From: Dehalococcoidia bacterium
GTDB lineage: Bacteria; Chloroflexota; Dehalococcoidia; GIF9; AB-539-J10
DNA: 5,521 nt
Direction: 5' to 3'
NCBI GenBank assembly: GCA_030621105.1
Contig: JAUXIH010000074.1
Location: 1-5,521 of the forward strand
Part shown: positions 1 to 5,521 of the stretch, one piece after another
How the letters are laid out: every line of letters begins with the position of its first letter
Numbering within the stretch: the first letter of the stretch is position 1
The notes under the pieces: model-generated
Databases searched by the model: none
The model's input: only the letters and a program-made list of their open reading frames with translations
Told to the model about the DNA's origin: nothing
Program-made: the position numbers and the translations under genes

Positions 1-1221
1 CACCATGTCGGGGATACTCCAATAGATGTAGTTGTCCATATATCCGGAATACACATTGCGGATATACTCGGGAGTTGTCGCGCTGGAGGGTTGGTAATTC
101 CAGGTGATGGCGGTTTCGCTCCAGGGGGATTCTACCTCGTAGGCGCCGATGGGAGCCGTTGTCGCCCCGCTGTGCCATGTATAGTACAGCTCCAGGTGAA
201 CAGAAGTAGCCACGGCTTCCTCGGGCAGCGAGCTGAGGTCAAACTGGAGGTATGACCTGCAGATTTCGTCTGAGTCGGTACCGGCAAACAGGTAGATATT
301 GGTAGCGTAATTTTTGCTTGGGTTAAAATTGTAGACATAGGCATCCTTGCCGGTGGTATCTGTGGGCTGTATGGTCGTGGTCAGCGTGGGGGCATACAGC
401 AGGGACCAGTTGATGTAGGTGGTCTCGCCGGGATTTACCGTTATCAACTGCTGCTTGTACTGGTGGTGGTAATACCTGAGCTCTATCGTGTGGCTGCCGG
501 GAGTTAAGTTGGCGAGGATATAGGGAGTGATATTTCCCGTGTCTTCCCCATCCAGGTAGACTGCTGCTCCTGCCGGCGTGGACTGTACATCGATGGTGCC
601 AAATTGCTGCTCTACCACAACTGTGCAGGAGTCGCTGGCGGTGCCGCCCTTGCCGTCGCTGACGGTTACCGCGATGGTATAGGTTCCCTCTGATGCCGGT
701 GCGGTCCATGTCGCCAGGCTGCCTAAACCTGAGATTGCCCCGCCACTGGCGGTCCAGGAGTAGGTCAGGGTATCGCCGTCGGCATCGCTGGCCTGGCAGG
801 AGATGGTGCAACTCCCTTCGGGGATTACAATGGTTGCGGAGGGGGCAACGCCGGTTATTTGGGGTGGAGTGTTGGATACATCCATCGTGATGCTCTTGTC
901 GGCGGTCTTCCCCTGGCCGTCATCCACGGTTACGGTGATGGTGTAGTTCCCCAGTGTCGCGGGAGCTGTCCAGTCAACGGAACTGCCCGTGCCGGAGATG
1001 GCGCCCCCACTCACTGCCCAGGAGTAGGTGATAGTATCACCATCGGGGTCGGTGGCCGCACAGGTGATGGTGGAGATCCCTCCGGGGCCTACCTCCTGCG
1101 GGTTGGCAGAGAGGCTGCTGATCTCAGGGGCCTTGTTGAGTAATCCGCAGCCAGCAAAGATAACTACAGCAAAAATAAGTAGCGGAACGATTATCCACTG
1201 CGAGCTTGAAGGCTTTTTCAT
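1..1221 (-). CDS. Secreted lipoprotein with two Ig/PKD-like domains, a PEGA domain and a DNRLRE-type domain (C-terminus outside window)
   Basis: The frame is open from ATG at 1221-1219 to the left edge: 407 residues with no stop, so the gene is partial. The N-terminus is a lipoprotein signal: KK at 2-3, a hydrophobic stretch at about 9-23, and a lipobox FAGC with the lipidated cysteine at C25. Two homologous Ig/PKD-like beta domains follow (about 31-118 and 119-206), each with a D-x-D-G-D-T motif (D58 and D146), TYSW, SGGAISG and TVxDG. Residues 208-275 look like a PEGA domain (STPAGAAVYLDG, then LTPGSHTIEL). From about 281 the sequence resembles a DNRLRE domain: RSYLQFDLSSLP at 322-333, then ESPWSE and TAITWNYQP at 364-378. 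Such proteins sit on the outer face of the membrane and are linked to adhesion or surface structure. The ligand cannot be told from sequence. The start is supported by AAGGAGG seven bases upstream. The domain calls are from memory of family patterns. Confidence 0.88.
   Translation of the reverse strand, partial: MKKPSSSQWIIVPLLIFAVVIFAGCGLLNKAPEISSLSANPQEVGPGGISTITCAATDPDGDTITYSWAVSGGAISGTGSSVDWTAPATLGNYTITVTVDDGQGKTADKSITMDVSNTPPQITGVAPSATIVIPEGSCTISCQASDADGDTLTYSWTASGGAISGLGSLATWTAPASEGTYTIAVTVSDGKGGTASDSCTVVVEQQFGTIDVQSTPAGAAVYLDGEDTGNITPYILANLTPGSHTIELRYYHHQYKQQLITVNPGETTYINWSLLYAPTLTTTIQPTDTTGKDAYVYNFNPSKNYATNIYLFAGTDSDEICRSYLQFDLSSLPEEAVATSVHLELYYTWHSGATTAPIGAYEVESPWSETAITWNYQPSSATTPEYIRNVYSGYMDNYIYWSIPDMV
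604..1131 (-). repeat. Tandem duplication of an Ig/PKD-like domain, period 88 codons (264 bp)
   Basis: Inside the lipoprotein gene two consecutive segments of 88 codons encode matching domains. The aligned landmarks are DPDGDT/DADGDT, TYSW, SGGAISG, WTAPA, YTI-VTV and DG-GKTA/DGKGGTA, each offset by exactly 88 residues. The copies have diverged clearly at the DNA level, so this is an old domain duplication and not a recent or unstable repeat. Confidence 0.85.
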
Positions 1222-1228
1222 TGTGAGT

Positions 1229-1235
1229 CCTCCTT
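1229..1235 (-). promoter_or_regulatory. Shine-Dalgarno site of the lipoprotein gene
   Basis: The minus strand reads AAGGAGG seven bases before the ATG at 1221. It is the strongest ribosome binding site in the window, and it fixes the start of the lipoprotein. Confidence 0.85.
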
Positions 1236-1269
1236 ATCTTTATTTATTTCCCTAATTTATCCTAGTTTA

Positions 1270-1297
1270 ATTATAATATGACGGCTGGCCTTGTCAA
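1270..1297 (-). promoter_or_regulatory. Consensus sigma-70 promoter for the lipoprotein gene
   Basis: On the minus strand TTGACA (plus coordinates 1297-1292) and TATAAT (1275-1270) are separated by 16 bp. Both hexamers match the housekeeping consensus exactly. Transcription should start near 1262-1263, giving a leader of about 40 bases that contains the AAGGAGG site. The -10 lies within the self-complementary octamer ATTATAAT (1270-1277), but no -35 is visible for the plus direction. Confidence 0.75.
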
Positions 1298-1377
1298 TAC
1301 GTCGCAGCGGCTGCAGGGTCAATGTCTGCGCTGCAAGGAAGTTTGGGGGACCGCGGCATAATGCCCCGTAAGCTCCT

Positions 1378-1382
1378 GAGGG
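1378..1382 (+). promoter_or_regulatory. Shine-Dalgarno site of rsmG
   Basis: GAGGG lies seven bases before the ATG at 1390. It supports this start, which also gives the usual RsmG N-terminus. The site could pair weakly with TGCCC at 1362-1366. Confidence 0.6.
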
Positions 1383-1389
1383 CAAGTAT

Positions 1390-2112
1390 ATGGATAAGCT
1401 TATCGCTGAAGCTAACAGGCTGAATATAGCCATCACTGCCGAGCAGGCGCATCAATTTGAGCTTTATTACCATGAATTGATTGAATGGAACAGGAAATTT
1501 AACCTCACTGCGGTCACGGACTACGAGCAGGTTCAGGTGAGGCATTTTCTTGATTCCCTTACTGTAGCCCTGGTTCTAACAAGGGAGGAACTGGCACGGC
1601 CGGATTTCAACATTCTGGATGTTGGCAGCGGCGCTGGCTTTCCCGGGATGCCGCTTAAGATTCTCCTGGCGACGCCGCATATCGTGCTTCTGGATTCTCG
1701 AGGCAAGAGGATAATATTCCTGCAGCACCTGACAGGGAAGCTAGGGCTGGGTGGGGTGGAGGTGGTACAGGGGCGAGCCGAGGAGATAGCTCACCAGCCG
1801 GCGTATCGTGAGCAGTTCTCTGTGGTTGTTTCCCGCGCTGTGGCGGCGCTGCCCACGCTCGTGGAGCTGGCCCTGCCCTTTTGCCGAGTGGGGGGAAAAT
1901 TCATTGCCCAGAAGAAAGGGGACATTGAGGGAGAAGTCAACGATGCCACCAGTGCTATTGAGATTTTAGGTGGCAAGTTACAGCAGGTAAAGGAAGTGAG
2001 ATTGAGCGAGCAGGATGACCTGCGCTACCTTGTGGTTGTTGCCAAGGTAGGTGTCACCCCGGAGAGATATCCCCGGCGCATTCCTGCGATCAGCCGGCGT
2101 CCTCTCTGTTAA
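1390..2112 (+). CDS. rsmG: 16S rRNA (guanine-527-N7)-methyltransferase RsmG
   Basis: At 240 residues this is the usual family length. RsmG (GidB) transfers a methyl group from S-adenosylmethionine to N7 of G527 in 16S rRNA, in the cytoplasm; its loss is known to give low-level streptomycin resistance. Seen in the sequence: the family's N-terminal helical part with [10 protein letters not shown] at about 33-42 and RHFLDSL at 51-57; the SAM-binding loop [15 protein letters not shown] at 77-91; LLDSRGKR at 100-107, ending the second strand of the Rossmann fold; GRAEEI at 128-133; VSRAVA at 147-152; and the typical basic tail YPRR....RRPL at 227-239. In many bacteria the gene lies with mnmG and parAB. 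Here it heads a different row, with pdxS 38 bases downstream. No convincing promoter was found upstream. Confidence 0.96.
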   Translation: MDKLIAEANRLNIAITAEQAHQFELYYHELIEWNRKFNLTAVTDYEQVQVRHFLDSLTVALVLTREELARPDFNILDVGSGAGFPGMPLKILLATPHIVLLDSRGKRIIFLQHLTGKLGLGGVEVVQGRAEEIAHQPAYREQFSVVVSRAVAALPTLVELALPFCRVGGKFIAQKKGDIEGEVNDATSAIEILGGKLQQVKEVRLSEQDDLRYLVVVAKVGVTPERYPRRIPAISRRPLC

Positions 2113-2114
2113 CT

Positions 2115-2143
2115 TTGATTTTCCTTCATTCTTGCCTTATAAT
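2115..2143 (+). promoter_or_regulatory. Probable promoter of pdxS (leaderless)
   Basis: TTGATT at 2115-2120 and TATAAT at 2138-2143 are separated by 17 bp, in the 38-base gap after rsmG. The -10 is exact and the -35 matches four of six. The -10 ends seven bases before the ATG at 2151, so the expected transcription start falls at or next to the start codon. This would let pdxS be made separately from rsmG. Confidence 0.6.
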
Positions 2144-2150
2144 TCAGGTG

Positions 2151-3032
2151 ATGGAGAAGGGAACCTGGAAGGTTAAGGAAGGCTTAGCCCGGATGTTGAA
2201 AGGGGGAGTGATTATGGACGTGGTCACCCCCGAGCAGGCCAAGATTGCTGAGGATGCCGGAGCCTGTGCTGTTATGGCGCTGGAACGGGTGCCTGCGGAT
2301 ATTCGCTCTGCCGGCGGAGTTGCCCGCATGGCTGACCCCGCTATCATTTCCGCCATTATGAAGACCGTCGGTATTCCTGTTATGGCGAAGTGTCGTATCG
2401 GCCATTTTGCCGAGGCGCAGCTGTTGCAGTCTCTGGGCGTTGATTTCATCGATGAGTCCGAGGTGCTCACTCCGGCCGATGAGAGTTTCCATATCTGGAA
2501 GCAGGATTTTACTGTCCCCTTTGTTTGTGGCTGTCGTGACCTGGGAGAGGCATTACGCCGTATTACCGAGGGAGCGGCCATGATTCGAACCAAGGGCGAG
2601 GCGGGCACAGGAAATATTGTGGAAGCAGTGAGACATATGCGTGCCGTTCAGGGTGCCATTCGCCGGATTCGGGGACTGCCCCAAGAGGAGCTGGTAGCGG
2701 AGGCTAAGGCCCTGGGTGCTTCTCCAGAATTGGTGATGGGAATACATAGTTCTGGTAAGCTGCCGGTGGTGAATTTTGCTGCCGGAGGAGTGGCCACACC
2801 TGCTGATGCTTCCCTGATGATGCAGCTGGGAGCCGAGGGAGTGTTTGTTGGGTCGGGAATTTTTAAATCCAGTGACCCTCCTGCAATGGCCAGGGCTATT
2901 GTCAAGGCGACCACTCATTATCAGGATCCTGCCATCGTTGCCGAGGTATCCAAGGGGTTGGGTGAGGCTATGGCGGGGCTGGATATCAAGACCATCCCGC
3001 AGCAAGAATTGCTGGCTACCAGAGGATGGTAG
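2151..3032 (+). CDS. pdxS: Pyridoxal 5'-phosphate synthase subunit PdxS
   Basis: PdxS builds pyridoxal 5'-phosphate from ribose 5-phosphate, glyceraldehyde 3-phosphate and ammonia, the last supplied by the glutaminase PdxT (DXP-independent route). From ATG 2151 the protein has 293 residues, matching the family, and begins with the conserved [11 protein letters not shown]. Key residues are present: D23 in [10 protein letters not shown]80 in VMAKCRIGH (equivalent to the Schiff-base lysine 81 of Bacillus), D101 in [12 protein letters not shown], and K148 in [10 protein letters not shown] (equivalent to lysine 149). The phosphate-binding glycines [12 protein letters not shown] and [11 protein letters not shown] follow. 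The frame stays open upstream to a TTG at 2115, but that TTG belongs to the probable -35 box, and the extra 12 residues are not family-like. There is no proper Shine-Dalgarno site; AGG touches the start. No pdxT is adjacent. Confidence 0.97.
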   Translation: MEKGTWKVKEGLARMLKGGVIMDVVTPEQAKIAEDAGACAVMALERVPADIRSAGGVARMADPAIISAIMKTVGIPVMAKCRIGHFAEAQLLQSLGVDFIDESEVLTPADESFHIWKQDFTVPFVCGCRDLGEALRRITEGAAMIRTKGEAGTGNIVEAVRHMRAVQGAIRRIRGLPQEELVAEAKALGASPELVMGIHSSGKLPVVNFAAGGVATPADASLMMQLGAEGVFVGSGIFKSSDPPAMARAIVKATTHYQDPAIVAEVSKGLGEAMAGLDIKTIPQQELLATRGW

Positions 3033-3056
3033 CCGGAGACCAGGTATCATCGTAGG

Positions 3057-4412
3057 ATGCATACAGTAATTACTGACGACCTGGAAGCCTTGTTTGCCGT
3101 TTTGCCTGCCTATGTGCGAAATCCTCTCCAGCAGCAACCGGACTACGATCAGTTACTCGAGGTGATATTGGATTTAGGGCGACCTCCCGAGGCACGTTTT
3201 CCCGGCCATGAAGTGGTGCTTGATTCCAGTCACGTCAGTCAGTCTGACATTGACTACACAGTATCGCAGGTTGGCAAGTTTACTGATGATAACCGTGCTG
3301 GCATTGACCATACGCTGCACCGTATTTCTGCCATGCGCAATAGAAATGGACGTATAATCGGACTGACCTGTCGTGTAGGCCGAGCTGTCCTGGGCACTGT
3401 CAAGATGATTCAGGATCTTGTTGAGTCAGGCAAAAGTGTCCTGTTGCTCGGGAGGCCTGGTGTTGGCAAGACAACGATGCTGCGTGAGGTGGCTCGAGTG
3501 CTTGCTGATGATATCGATAAGCGTGTTATTGTTATTGATACCTCTAATGAGATCGCTGGGGATGGAGATATTCCCCATCCGGCCATCGGGCATGCCCGGC
3601 GGATGCAGGTAGCTACCCCAGCCCAGCAACATGAAGTAATGATCGAGGCGGTAGAGAACCACATGCCGGAGGTCATTATCATTGACGAGATTGGCACGGA
3701 GCTGGAAGCGCAGGCAGCACGAACCATTGCGGAGAGAGGAGTACAGCTGGTGGGGACGGCGCATGGCAATACGCTGGAGAACCTGATTATGAACCCCACG
3801 CTATCTGATCTTGTTGGAGGGGTTCAGACGGTCACGCTGGGAGATGAAGAGGCCCGGCGACGGCGCACGCAGAAATCCGTTCTGGAGCGTAAGGCACCTC
3901 CTACCTTTGATGTGGTGGTGGAGCTCATGGGTTACTATAAGGTAACCGTTCATCCCGTCGTCGCCGAAGCTGTCGACGCCATCCTGCATCAGTGTTCCCT
4001 GGAGAAAGAGATTCGCTGGATGGATGAGGAAGGCGTCGTGAGGAGGGATAAGGCAACGGCGCCGATGGCCCCACAGGGAGAACAGAGAGAAGAGAACGAG
4101 TTGTTGCAGGTGTATGTCTTTGGTGCTAATCGCTCCCGGTTGGAGCAGGTTGCCCGAGAGGAGAAAAGGAACATGAAGATTGTTCGTGATCTTAAGCAAA
4201 GCAACCTCTTTGTTACCTCGCGGCGCTACTACCGGCGCAAGCCACAGAAGATAAGGGACGCGGAAATGCTGGGGATACCAATTTATGTCCTGAAAAATAA
4301 CGAGGCTAGTCAGATGAGGCAATGTCTGGAAGTGGTGCACCCCCTTGACTTGAAGGCAGGTTATATCCAAGGGGTACAGCACCTGCTTTCTCAGCGTCTT
4401 AACTCGGGCTAA
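3057..4412 (+). CDS. SpoIIIAA/Ycf45-family AAA ATPase (R3H-associated type, apparently without the R3H domain)
   Basis: This 451-residue protein is probably a cytoplasmic P-loop ATPase. An N-terminal region like SpoIIIAA (LPAYVRNPL, then LEVILDLGRPPEARFPG at about 35-50) precedes the ATPase core: Walker A GRPGVGKTT at 132-140, the family signature DTSNEIAGDGDIPHPAIGHARRM at about 161-183, Walker B VIIIDEIGTE at 206-215, GTAHGNTLENLIMNP at 233-247 and an arginine-rich EEARRRRTQ at 264-272. The C-terminal part, about 349-413 (VYVFGANRSR... YYRRKPQKIRDAEMLGIPIYVLKNN), resembles that of cyanobacterial and plastid Ycf45. Relatives often end in a nucleic-acid-binding R3H domain, but here only about 38 residues follow and no R-x3-H signature is seen. 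The function of non-sporulation members is not known. A stop at 3030 and no other in-frame start codon leave ATG 3057 as the only upstream choice. It has no good Shine-Dalgarno site. tmk follows after 18 bases. Confidence 0.88.
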   Translation: MHTVITDDLEALFAVLPAYVRNPLQQQPDYDQLLEVILDLGRPPEARFPGHEVVLDSSHVSQSDIDYTVSQVGKFTDDNRAGIDHTLHRISAMRNRNGRIIGLTCRVGRAVLGTVKMIQDLVESGKSVLLLGRPGVGKTTMLREVARVLADDIDKRVIVIDTSNEIAGDGDIPHPAIGHARRMQVATPAQQHEVMIEAVENHMPEVIIIDEIGTELEAQAARTIAERGVQLVGTAHGNTLENLIMNPTLSDLVGGVQTVTLGDEEARRRRTQKSVLERKAPPTFDVVVELMGYYKVTVHPVVAEAVDAILHQCSLEKEIRWMDEEGVVRRDKATAPMAPQGEQREENELLQVYVFGANRSRLEQVAREEKRNMKIVRDLKQSNLFVTSRRYYRRKPQKIRDAEMLGIPIYVLKNNEASQMRQCLEVVHPLDLKAGYIQGVQHLLSQRLNSG

Positions 4413-4416
4413 CTGA

Positions 4417-4423
4417 AGAGGAG
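4417..4423 (+). promoter_or_regulatory. Shine-Dalgarno site of tmk
   Basis: AGAGGAG lies seven bases before the ATG at 4431, in the 18-base gap after the ATPase gene. It supports translation of tmk from a shared transcript. Confidence 0.75.
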
Positions 4424-4430
4424 CCATCTT

Positions 4431-5057
4431 ATGGGCTTGTTTATCGCATTTGAGGGGGGAGAAGGCTGTGGCAAGAGCACTCAGTCCCGGGCGCTGTATC
4501 AGACCTTGCAGGGGCGAGGCGTTCCCGTAATTTTGACCCGCGAGCCCGGAGGAACTGCGCTGGGCGATGCCATCAGGAAGATACTGCGACGGCAGCGAGG
4601 CGAGACCATCTCTCCTCAAGCAGAGCTGTTTCTATTTACTGCCGCTCGTATTCAGCTGGTCACCGATGTAATTCGACCCGCTTTACGTGCCGGCCAGGTT
4701 GTTGTCTGTGATCGCTTTGCTGCCTCTACTATGGTATACCAGGGCTATGGACGGCAACTTGATAGGAGCATGATAGAGAGGATTAATCGCATGGCAACAC
4801 GGGAGTTGCAGCCAGATGTTATCTTCTTCCTGGACCTGCCGCCGGAAGAGGGATTGGTCCGGAAACGAGGTTTGCCGGACCGCTTTGAACTGGAAGGCCT
4901 GTCCTTTCACCGTGATGTGAGGGAGGGATATGCCAGGATGGCGGCGTCGCAGCCTCGCCGCTGGACGACTATTGATGCTTCTTTGCCCCGGGGGCGGGTT
5001 AGGGAGATGGTCTGGGCCAGGGTCAAAGGCTTGTTGAACGCCAGGGGATATCTTTAG
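4431..5057 (+). CDS. tmk: Thymidylate kinase (dTMP kinase)
   Basis: Tmk phosphorylates dTMP to dTDP with ATP, the step both routes to dTTP share, in the cytoplasm. The protein has 208 residues, the normal length. Seen in the sequence: P-loop FEGGEGCGKST at 7-17; the substrate-binding REPGGT at 37-42; RIQLVTDVIRPAL at about 73-85; the DR motif CDRFAASTMVYQGYGR at 93-108; FFLDLPPEEGL at 132-142; and a lid with arginines R144, R146 and R151 (RKRGLPDRFE). A P-loop without the extra basic residue and an arginine-bearing lid fit the type II enzymes of bacteria. The lid looks about two residues shorter than in E. coli. Located between the ATPase gene and mnmA, it is probably co-transcribed with both. 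In many bacteria tmk lies near holB, which is not seen here. Confidence 0.97.
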   Translation: MGLFIAFEGGEGCGKSTQSRALYQTLQGRGVPVILTREPGGTALGDAIRKILRRQRGETISPQAELFLFTAARIQLVTDVIRPALRAGQVVVCDRFAASTMVYQGYGRQLDRSMIERINRMATRELQPDVIFFLDLPPEEGLVRKRGLPDRFELEGLSFHRDVREGYARMAASQPRRWTTIDASLPRGRVREMVWARVKGLLNARGYL

Positions 5058-5060
5058 AGC

Positions 5061-5521
5061 ATGTCTCGGGCGAAGGTGGCAGTAGCGCTGAGCGGGGGCA
5101 TGGATTCTGCCGTGGCAGCCCTATTGCTGAAGCAGCGAGGCTGTGATGTCATGGGAATACACGCTCGCCTCTGGGATGCTGATGAGGAAGAAGGGGTGGC
5201 GCAAATATGTCACACGCTTGATATTCCCTGTTCCTTCGTAGATTTACATCAGGAGTTCATACATTATGTCGTGGATTACTTTTCCGCTGAATATCTCCAG
5301 GGACGAACACCTAACCCCTGCGCAAGGTGTAACCGCGATATAAAGTTTGGATTTCTTCTTGATGCCGCGCTCTCACAGAGAGCTGACTATTTCGCTACGG
5401 GGCACTATGCCCGGGTGGAGCATGCTGGGGGAAGCTATCACCTGCTCCGGGCCGTGGATACTGCTGGCGACCAATCTTATTTCCTGTACGGGTTGGAGCA
5501 GGAGAAGCTCTCTCACATTAT
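5061..5521 (+). CDS. mnmA: tRNA-specific 2-thiouridylase MnmA (N-terminal part; cut by window end)
   Basis: MnmA (TrmU) adds sulfur to C2 of the wobble uridine U34 in tRNAs for Lys, Glu and Gln, activating the base with ATP and taking sulfur from a persulfide relay. The window holds 153 full codons of a gene usually about 350 codons long, so the C-terminus lies outside. Seen: PP-loop SGGMDS at 11-16; HARLWD at 34-39; the tRNA-interacting and catalytic loop GRTPNPCARCNRDIKFG at 81-97 with C90 as the likely catalytic cysteine; ATGHYAR at 112-118; and DQSYFLY at 137-143. Compared with my memory of the family, the stretch between LWD (37-39) and the DIP at 54-56 is about a dozen residues short. 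The start lies three bases after the tmk stop, suggesting translational coupling. The nearest purine-rich site, AGGGG at 5043-5047, is 13 bases away, which is far for a Shine-Dalgarno. Confidence 0.95.
   Translation, partial: MSRAKVAVALSGGMDSAVAALLLKQRGCDVMGIHARLWDADEEEGVAQICHTLDIPCSFVDLHQEFIHYVVDYFSAEYLQGRTPNPCARCNRDIKFGFLLDAALSQRADYFATGHYARVEHAGGSYHLLRAVDTAGDQSYFLYGLEQEKLSHI

Larger units (their letters stand above)
1222..1389. other. Divergent intergenic region between the lipoprotein gene and rsmG
   Basis: The left half (1222-1297) is AT-rich and holds the leftward promoter and leader. The right half is GC-rich and holds short inverted repeats: GCAGCG at 1304-1309 against CGCTGC at 1329-1334, and GGCA-TAA-TGCC at 1355-1365. 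Neither is followed by a T-run, so I do not call a terminator. No convincing plus-strand promoter for rsmG was found. CATAAT at 1357-1362 could be a -10 but has no -35 at the right distance. Confidence 0.6.

Noticed and set aside
132..811. Minus-strand open frames at 132-344 and 323-811
   Set aside because: They are in a different frame from the 407-codon lipoprotein frame, which runs unbroken through them, and have no domain character or ribosome binding site.
693..1255. Plus-strand open frames opposite the lipoprotein gene
   Set aside because: Their translations are low-complexity, rich in Arg and Gly, and match no family, while the minus-strand frame ending in phase at 1221 gives a clear signal peptide and repeated domains.
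1272..1277. Plus-strand TATAAT as an rsmG promoter
   Set aside because: It arises because ATTATAAT is self-complementary. The bases 16-18 bp upstream do not resemble a -35, whereas the minus-strand direction has an exact TTGACA.
1304..1340. Inverted repeat as a transcription terminator between the divergent genes
   Set aside because: The stem is only six base pairs with a long loop and no T-run follows. Genes diverging from this region need no terminator here.
2115..2150. TTG at 2115 as the pdxS start
   Set aside because: It would add 12 non-conserved residues, lacks a Shine-Dalgarno and coincides with the likely -35 box. The ATG at 2151 gives the usual PdxS length and N-terminus.
3030..3056. 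pdxS and the ATPase gene share a reading frame, split only by TAG at 3030-3032, which could suggest readthrough or pyrrolysine
   Set aside because: PdxS is full length at the TAG and the ATPase has a normal N-terminus after its own ATG. Sharing a frame has a one-in-three chance and no recoding signal is seen.
2144..4619. Long minus-strand open frames opposite pdxS, the ATPase gene and tmk
   Set aside because: They lie opposite genes with intact catalytic motifs, have no family resemblance, and are shadows of the plus-strand codon use.

Overview
The window is ordinary bacterial chromosome. It holds one divergent gene at the left edge, read leftwards, and a compact rightward row of five genes. 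The proteins best match a Chloroflexota, Dehalococcoidia-like organism. This is a tentative lineage guess, resting on a SpoIIIAA/Ycf45-type ATPase directly before tmk, an archaeal/Gram-positive-type PdxS, and a secreted lipoprotein built of Ig/PKD-like, PEGA and DNRLRE-type domains. No sequence search was possible.

Layout. Bases 1-1221 (minus strand) encode at least 407 residues of a secreted lipoprotein whose C-terminus lies beyond the left edge. It has a strong Shine-Dalgarno site (AAGGAGG) and an exact consensus sigma-70 promoter (TTGACA, 16 bp, TATAAT). Bases 1222-1389 are the divergent intergenic region. On the plus strand follow rsmG (1390-2112), pdxS (2151-3032), an AAA-type ATPase of the SpoIIIAA/Ycf45 family (3057-4412), tmk (4431-5057) and mnmA (5061 to the right edge, truncated by the window). 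Gaps between the plus-strand genes are 38, 24, 18 and 3 bases, so much of the row is probably co-transcribed.

Functions. The plus-strand genes are housekeeping: 16S rRNA methylation (RsmG), pyridoxal 5'-phosphate synthesis (PdxS), a probable nucleic-acid-associated ATPase of unknown role, dTTP synthesis (Tmk) and tRNA wobble-uridine thiolation (MnmA). They do not form one pathway. RsmG and MnmA share an RNA-modification theme, and PdxS stands without a visible pdxT.

The most interesting signals are regulatory. pdxS lacks a good Shine-Dalgarno site but has TTGATT, 17 bp, TATAAT ending seven bases before its ATG, which predicts a leaderless mRNA. The ATPase and mnmA starts also lack a well-placed Shine-Dalgarno site and carry a TAnnnT hexamer six bases before ATG, while the other three genes have normal Shine-Dalgarno sites. 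Two proteins also look shorter than their families: the ATPase lacks the C-terminal R3H domain, and MnmA lacks about a dozen residues before its PNPC..CN loop. I saw no mobile element, CRISPR array, tRNA, rRNA or evident new defence system.
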